From assembly GCA_958496175.1 (NCBI GenBank), contig OY292276.1:54573080-54637079 (forward strand): a stretch of 64,000 nucleotides of DNA. Reading direction: 5' to 3'. The notes beneath the pieces are model-generated. The model saw only the letters and a list, made by a program, of their open reading frames with translations. It ran no database searches and was not told the DNA's origin. Below are positions 58,830-64,000 of this stretch, in pieces. Position 1 is the stretch's first letter. Each line of letters starts with the position of its first letter. The stretch is from Sisyra terminalis. Lineage: Eukaryota; Arthropoda; Insecta; Neuroptera; Sisyridae. The position numbers and the translations under genes are program-made.

Positions 58830-60780
58830 ATCGGAAAGTAATTTCGTTTTTAATATACAATTAAAACACAAAGTTTTAACAACTTTTGATTTTAAATCAA
58901 TTATATAATCAGCCTTAATAGTGTCAACGTTTTGACATCTATAGTCCTTAGCCATGGATGCACTATAGGTTTTGTATAAGACCTGAAGTAAGAGCTATTT
59001 TATTTTGAGTCCATATTTTTGATTGGGTTTAACTTTCCTGTACAAATTTTATTTATTGTACTTATTACCAACTAACGTGACTAAAAATCATATTTATTAA
59101 AAAATCAATTTTTGTCATCAACTTAATTAAACAACTTCTTAATTATGGTGAGCTGAATTGTTTAATATTCAATAGGAAGCCCGTTTTCTGATATTTAAGT
59201 TCCCATTCTGCGCAGTATGCTGCCTACGTAGGCCAATACCGTCTGCTGTATTTGAGGATGATTACATTCATGAATACTTTTTGTAAAGGCTATTTTTCTG
59301 TTGTGATCAATTCTTTAGCTACTTTTTTCTCCAGCAATTTTCACATATTTTCAATGGATTTCAAACAAGGCTATTATCCTTAAGTAGGGTAATAGGAATA
59401 ACAAACAAGGTTTTATCGTTACCCAGAAAATATATTTCTTAAAACTCAATACAGCTTTTTATTATGTAAAATGTAAACAGTATTAAATTTAATTCAGTAG
59501 AATATGTACATTTTGTATAAAATCTTAAGTGTATCTAATAATATGGCCTGGAACTAGTGCCAAATTAGTAAAAACCAATTGATTACTAAGGAAAGTACCA
59601 AAAAAAAAATCATTTTCAACAACACTTAAGCTTTCAATGGTTTTACCACTTAGTAAATGCTATAACGACAGAATTAAATAGAAATCCGATGAAATAACTT
59701 TGGACGATTATAGTGGATCCATCAATATCACCTCCCCCCTTAATTAATTAGTTTTTTCCAGGACTTTCCTTCCACAGAGAAGTCTTTGATTACCGTGTTG
59801 CCGCACAGAATTGAATCTGTTAACAGTTCTTGGGCACTTTGGGGTATCTGGCTGATCGACCAAAATTGATAAAAAATATTTGACAGTTCTTCGACTTTCT
59901 TGCATATATTTGGCACTATTTCCTCCCTTAACTTCTTATTGATTAAATTTTTACCATTTTTCTTTGGTACCAGCTGGAGGAATGAAAATTATCAATTTTG
60001 AAAACTTCATTTGGCATTAATGAACATCTAATGCACTAAGATAAACATTGAAAATATTTTAATTACAACTTGGCTACCCTGTGGTACTCGAAAAACATAC
60101 AATACCGAATTTGTATTTCTTCGGGTTTTGGGTCATACAATTTCAATATAGATTTCGGAATATAAAATATTTTATAGTTTTTCATAAGTAAATTAGTCAC
60201 TCTTATCATAAAATGCCTTTAGTACCACTTTGAAATGACATATAAGCAGATAAATGGTAATTGAATGATTATAGGTTTAGTGAAAAAATTACTTTCCGGT
60301 ACACCAAACATTAAAAATGTTTTCAGTGTAAAATCTAATACGAAGATATATATAATATGAAAAGCCAACATTCGGGTAGGACGATTGCCTAAATTTCTTT
60401 TTAGAATTCAAAGGATAATTTAATAGTTCATACTTAGAACTTAGTACGAAAGGTATTTTAGTGTCAAAATGATCGATCCTTTATTGCAAAGTAAATAAAG
60501 AAGAGGTAAAATATGTCAGTAACATAATATAACACTTGTTTAATATTGTAGGCCTACGTCACCGATATTTCCCGGTCCTAAATATGTTCCCAATCAAGCC
60601 CTGGTAATGTTTAGTAAAAAATCAATAATTTTTCTCTGAGACTTGTATATTTTATTAGTAAAATTCTTTACTACCAAAATCGTTACATAAGCGAAGAAAA
60701 TTAGGCCAGTTTTGATGAAAGTCTAAAATAGCAACAGTGGAACCCAATAGAAAATCAATAAACATCTTTTGTTACAATTT
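58830..60780. other. Intergenic, possible very decayed RT on the minus strand
   Basis: Near 60066-60100 the minus strand reads RVPQGSQ, like the SGVPQGS motif of Jockey RT, with no good continuation. Elsewhere no gene is seen. Confidence 0.35.
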
Positions 60781-60836
60781 ACTTTTTATTTATACAAACA
60801 TAACCACAAGGTACCCATAAAGTATCGCCAGACTTA

Positions 60837-61580
60837 TTACGACGTTTCGCAAGCCTCAAAGTCGGCGAAAACTCCGGCAAGATCTGTTTGGAAATCGTTG
60901 ACAAGATTTTCTTGGCATGTTTCAAAGTTGGACTGCAACATCGAAACGGCCGATTCAGCTGACGTCAACTGATCATCAACCACTGCCAAATCAGCTTTCA
61001 AAGGAGCCAACGTCTTGTCCAAACATTTCTTAAAAAGCACCGGCGACATAACAATCACACTATCCCCGCACGCCACAATCCTTTTGTCATTTTTGACTCC
61101 GGCGTCAAAAAATTTAATCGCAGCACCGCCTAGGACCTTCTCCACTGAAAACAGGTCCTTCGCCATAGCCACCTCACATACCTTCCCCTTTTGCAAATAG
61201 GTGTTAATCGTGGTCACGACGGCATCATGTTCCCCCTGTAAACATTCCGGGTTCGGATTTCCTTGTTTCGAAATATCATTTTTCGTTTCTGTAACTAAAT
61301 TCTGAAGATCGCTAATCATTGATTGCAAATCACTTTTAGAATCATTGAAAATGGACCTTAATTGATCAGTCACTTGTTTCTGAAGCGAAATATAATGTAA
61401 TCTAGTCGGCGTTTGAGCTTTTTCATTTGCCTTAAAAGTGTCAATCAAATCCTTTATATCATTGCTAATGATGCCTCCATGTCCAACCTAAAAGCCAAAG
61501 ATTAGAAGAAAATAAAAACAAAAGACATTAAATACCTCAAACAAACAAAACGCAATCGCAACAATAGTAAAGACTTTCAT
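60837..61580 (-). CDS. Secreted six-cysteine helical protein (231 aa)
   Basis: There are two exons on the minus strand: 61536-61580 codes a 15-residue signal peptide (MKVFTIVAIAFCLFE) and 60837-61487 the rest, with a 48-bp phase-0 intron. Cysteines at 97, 119, 155, 170, 206 and 228 give C-x21-C-x35-C-x14-C-x35-C-x21-C. The last part (LAVVDDQLTSAESAVSMLQ, NFETC, FADFEAC) is clearly heptad-like. It shares little else with its paralogues beyond NFxTC before the fifth Cys, so the family is old or fast-evolving. A polyadenylation signal (TTTATT on +) lies at 60785-60790. GC content is distinctly above the flanks. The function is unknown. Confidence 0.87.
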
Positions 61581-61639
61581 TTTTCTGTCACCAACCAATG
61601 AAAAATATACGTTGCTTGAAGTGTTGGTCAAATATTTAT

Positions 61640-62828
61640 TGGAAAAAAAAACACTTGAAACTTATCTTTAACTTTCTGCTTTTCTGATTCTTGGAAAAAC
61701 TATTGTCTATCTAATCTTACGTCCTTCAAAAAAATTTACTTCACATGGCTGATTTTCGAATTTTTTTTTTTGCCTCCTCTAATAATGATTTGTATGAAAG
61801 AAAAATTAAAAATATCAAGAAAATCTATGTTAAAAAATTTATTACACCAACCAAATGATAAAAGATTATTATGGAAAACACCTTTGAGCTCTAAGGATTT
61901 ATCAAATTTGCTAGTGCATCTCTGTGATGTGGATACACCTTATCAAATATTGATTGTACAAATAATTTAAATATTTAATCAAAAGGTCAATGTCTGGTTC
62001 CAAAAATTATTTTCCTTAAATCGTAATGGCAATATATGCGGAACAAAATGGAACTTCATCATTGCTTTTGATGATTGGTGGAAATATGGGCCACTTTTTA
62101 GTAGGCAAATAGTAGATAATGATTTACCACACGTGGACATATTATTTTCCGATGGAACCAAAGTTGCACGATTAAAATAATCAAAATACTTGAACTTAGT
62201 AGTTATTAAATTTCCATTATTAATCAACTATCATTAAATTTTGGCAGAGGCAAAATTTGATATTTTCTTGGTAGATTTATGAAATGTTTACTCATTATTT
62301 TTACTGATATTAGTCATAAAAGTCAATTTTGCTACGTTAGTATGTGCAAAAATTTTGATCTTAAAAGCAGAGAAAACATCCCTTTTTGGAAGGATAGAAA
62401 ATTTTGTTATTAAGTTTCCTCTGGTGTCCATTATTGAGGGATGGAAAGGAGTTTCAATGTTCTTTAGGTAGCTCGTTAAAAAAATCATCCATTATCTATT
62501 ACAGAATGGTAAAAGGATTATTAGAAATTATATTTTACAATTAATTTGAATCCCATTTTATACCATTCAGGTATTTTCATAGTCATTCCACGCTGTATTG
62601 TTTTTAACTCTAAATTTAAAGAAATAATCCCAAATTCACCCTTAAATCGATGTTATTCCAAATTATTCCATGGAAATTATTCCAAACTTCTTGACAACAT
62701 AAGAGATATAATTTGCGCAAAAAGGACTACAAAAAGTAGGTGACAAAGAACAAGATATCCTTCCCATAAAATTACATTGAAACTTAACTAACTTTATAAC
62801 TTTCTAAAACCCCAGTTAATTATTTATT
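61640..62828. other. Intergenic, no gene recognised
   Basis: AT-rich sequence; frames at 61770-61970 and 61979-62227 have no motif. Confidence 0.45.
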
Positions 62829-62840
62829 GATCAGCTCAAT

Positions 62841-63043
62841 TAGCATTATTCTCGTTCTTATCCATGGTTTATAATATAACATTAAATGGATCTCCTTTTT
62901 TGGATATTTAATACTTGATGTTTTTATTTCATCTTCGTATAACGTTTCGCTACTTTCGTAGCTTCATCAGGTACTCAATTACAAAACATCAATTGTTAAT
63001 TGAATAAGTATTGAGTATCCAAAAAAGAAGATTCATTTAATGA
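62841..63043 (-). mobile_element. 203-bp hammerhead-bearing element with 12-bp target duplication
   Basis: GATCAGCTCAAT flanks both sides (62829-62840 and 63044-63055). Inside, inverted arms (ATTAAATGGATCTCC and TCCAAAAAAGAAG regions) enclose the hammerhead at 62930-62985. It is inserted in a decayed Jockey RT. The structure suggests a small self-processing RNA copied back into DNA. Confidence 0.75.
62930..62985 (-). ncRNA. Hammerhead ribozyme motif
   Basis: CTGATGA (62970-62964), stem II GCTAC with a GAAA tetraloop and GTAGC, then GAAAC. Both catalytic strands are perfect. Stem III (CGT-TAT-ACG) is followed by AA where UH is expected, so cleavage may be lost. Confidence 0.65.
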
Positions 63044-63850
63044 GATCAGCTCAATATTCTCAGTATCTCAAATCATTATCCATTAAATATAACTCATTTT
63101 GGCATGCTACCAAAAATTTCCATAATATCCCTTCCCTAATACACAATGAGATTGGTACTTGGGCTAAAAGCGGGTTAAAAAGATCTACCACTTTTGGGAA
63201 CATGCTAAAAAAAATGTCCATCCTTTATTAAAACATATGCAACCCTCAACATAGACAACTCGTCATAGAAAGTATACAATATCCCTTTCCATTAGGATTC
63301 CCAGTCCAAGTATTCCGTCCATCTGAAGTAAAATACCAGCTAAAAAAGCCCTCAGGATATGATCTCTTAACAGCGGAAATTCTTCGAAATCTTCCCGGAA
63401 ACCCAATAGTTACCCAACAACCATTTATAATTTAATTCTTCGGACAATGCAATTTCCAGCGCAATGGAAATACTCCATCATTATTCTTATTCCCAAGCCA
63501 AGCAAACCTATATCAGACCCATAATTTTCATACCAAAAAGTCTACTTCTTTTTCTTTCAAAATGGCTGGAAAAACTCCTTCATAAAAGATTATTTCCTAT
63601 TCTTAAAAGGAAAAATATAATTCCTTCTCACCAATTTGGCTTCAGACCTAATCATTCTACAACTGAACAATGTTTTAGAGTGATGGACGAAATCTTTGCA
63701 ACCCTCGAAAAAAAACATTATTCCCAAGGAACATTCTTATTTTTTGCACAGATATTCAATCACGTGTGGCATCCAAGACTGCTATATAAACTTAATCAAT
63801 TCCTCCCAATCCATTATTACCTTATGTTTAAGTCCTATTTCTCCAATTGA
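63040..63850 (+). pseudogene. Jockey-type RT, decayed N-terminal half
   Basis: Pieces in several frames read FWHATKNFHNIPSL, then RTMQFPAQWK and IIILIPKPSK, then LEKLLHKRLFPILKRKNIIP and HQFGFRPNHSTTEQCFRVMD, then FNHVWHPRLLYKLNQFLP. These match the RT fingers/palm start of the 11.4-13.2 kb element. The catalytic FADD block is absent; the sequence stops at FKSYFSN near 63848. Confidence 0.8.
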
Positions 63851-63860
63851 TGTTTTATAG

Positions 63861-64000
63861 CTTTGTTTCCTAACCTGTGGTCCACGGACCCCTGGGGGTT
63901 CGCGAGGCTATATTTGGGGGTCCGCGGTCCCATTTGAAAAAGTTTGTTTTTTTAGTTTAATGAAGGAATACTAAAATATAATATTGTCCGAAAATTGCAC
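63861..64000. mobile_element. hAT-like MITE, runs off the window end
   Basis: Starts CTTTGTTTCCTAACCTGTGG and follows the 18681-18887 copy to the window edge, with an extra duplicated GGGGGTTCGCGAGG segment. Confidence 0.8.

Noticed and set aside
48507..61580. Assigning the six-cysteine genes to TsetseEP/DUF725 or to the Tenebrio desiccation-stress protein
   Set aside because: The cysteine spacing does not match what I recall of the first, and I cannot compare with the second without a search; kept only as comparison candidates.

Overview
The window is AT-rich eukaryotic nuclear DNA from an insect. Genes have short GT-AG introns, TATA boxes and AATAAA signals. There is a group of small secreted Tyr/Pro/Val/Ala-rich proteins of cuticular type, a Kazal protein, and dense transposon debris (Jockey-type and other non-LTR elements, hAT-like elements, Helitron-like and Tc1/mariner-like elements, hammerhead-bearing elements of Penelope-like type). 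A beetle is my best guess, but the order is not proven. No rRNA, tRNA or CRISPR array was seen.

Layout. About 0-20.3 kb holds five small cuticle-like genes (3' part of one at 1-318, then 5079-5412, 10653-11162, 14157-14666 and 19955-20250). Four have a visible first exon of only 4-5 codons (MFKL or MLGKL) before a short phase-0 intron. Two are near-identical twins inside a 1.5 kb duplication whose copies flank a 2.0 kb Jockey-type retroelement exactly. A single-exon Kazal gene lies at 19257-19526. About 20.4-42.8 kb is almost all transposon-derived: Helitron-like copies, hAT-like elements with readable 8-bp target-site duplications, decayed reverse transcriptases and roughly 1-kb palindromes. 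At 43.1 kb there is a solitary single-exon gene with a textbook TATA/initiator promoter and a 257-aa low-complexity product that I do not recognise. Nested palindromic elements follow (45-48 kb).

About 48.5-61.6 kb carries four diverged paralogues of a secreted, probably helical protein family, three of which are exactly 231 aa. All four share the cysteine spacing C-x21-C-x35-C-x(9-14)-C-x(33-35)-C-x21-C, which is mirror-symmetric. I cannot tie this framework to a named family. It is the most interesting protein signal here. Hammerhead ribozyme motifs at six places, two of them in inverted arms around a captured RNase H fragment, are the most interesting nucleic-acid signal.

The genes are not an operon. 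They are two tandemly expanded secreted-protein families (structural/cuticular and six-cysteine) separated by a transposon desert, with the 43.1 kb gene alone between them.
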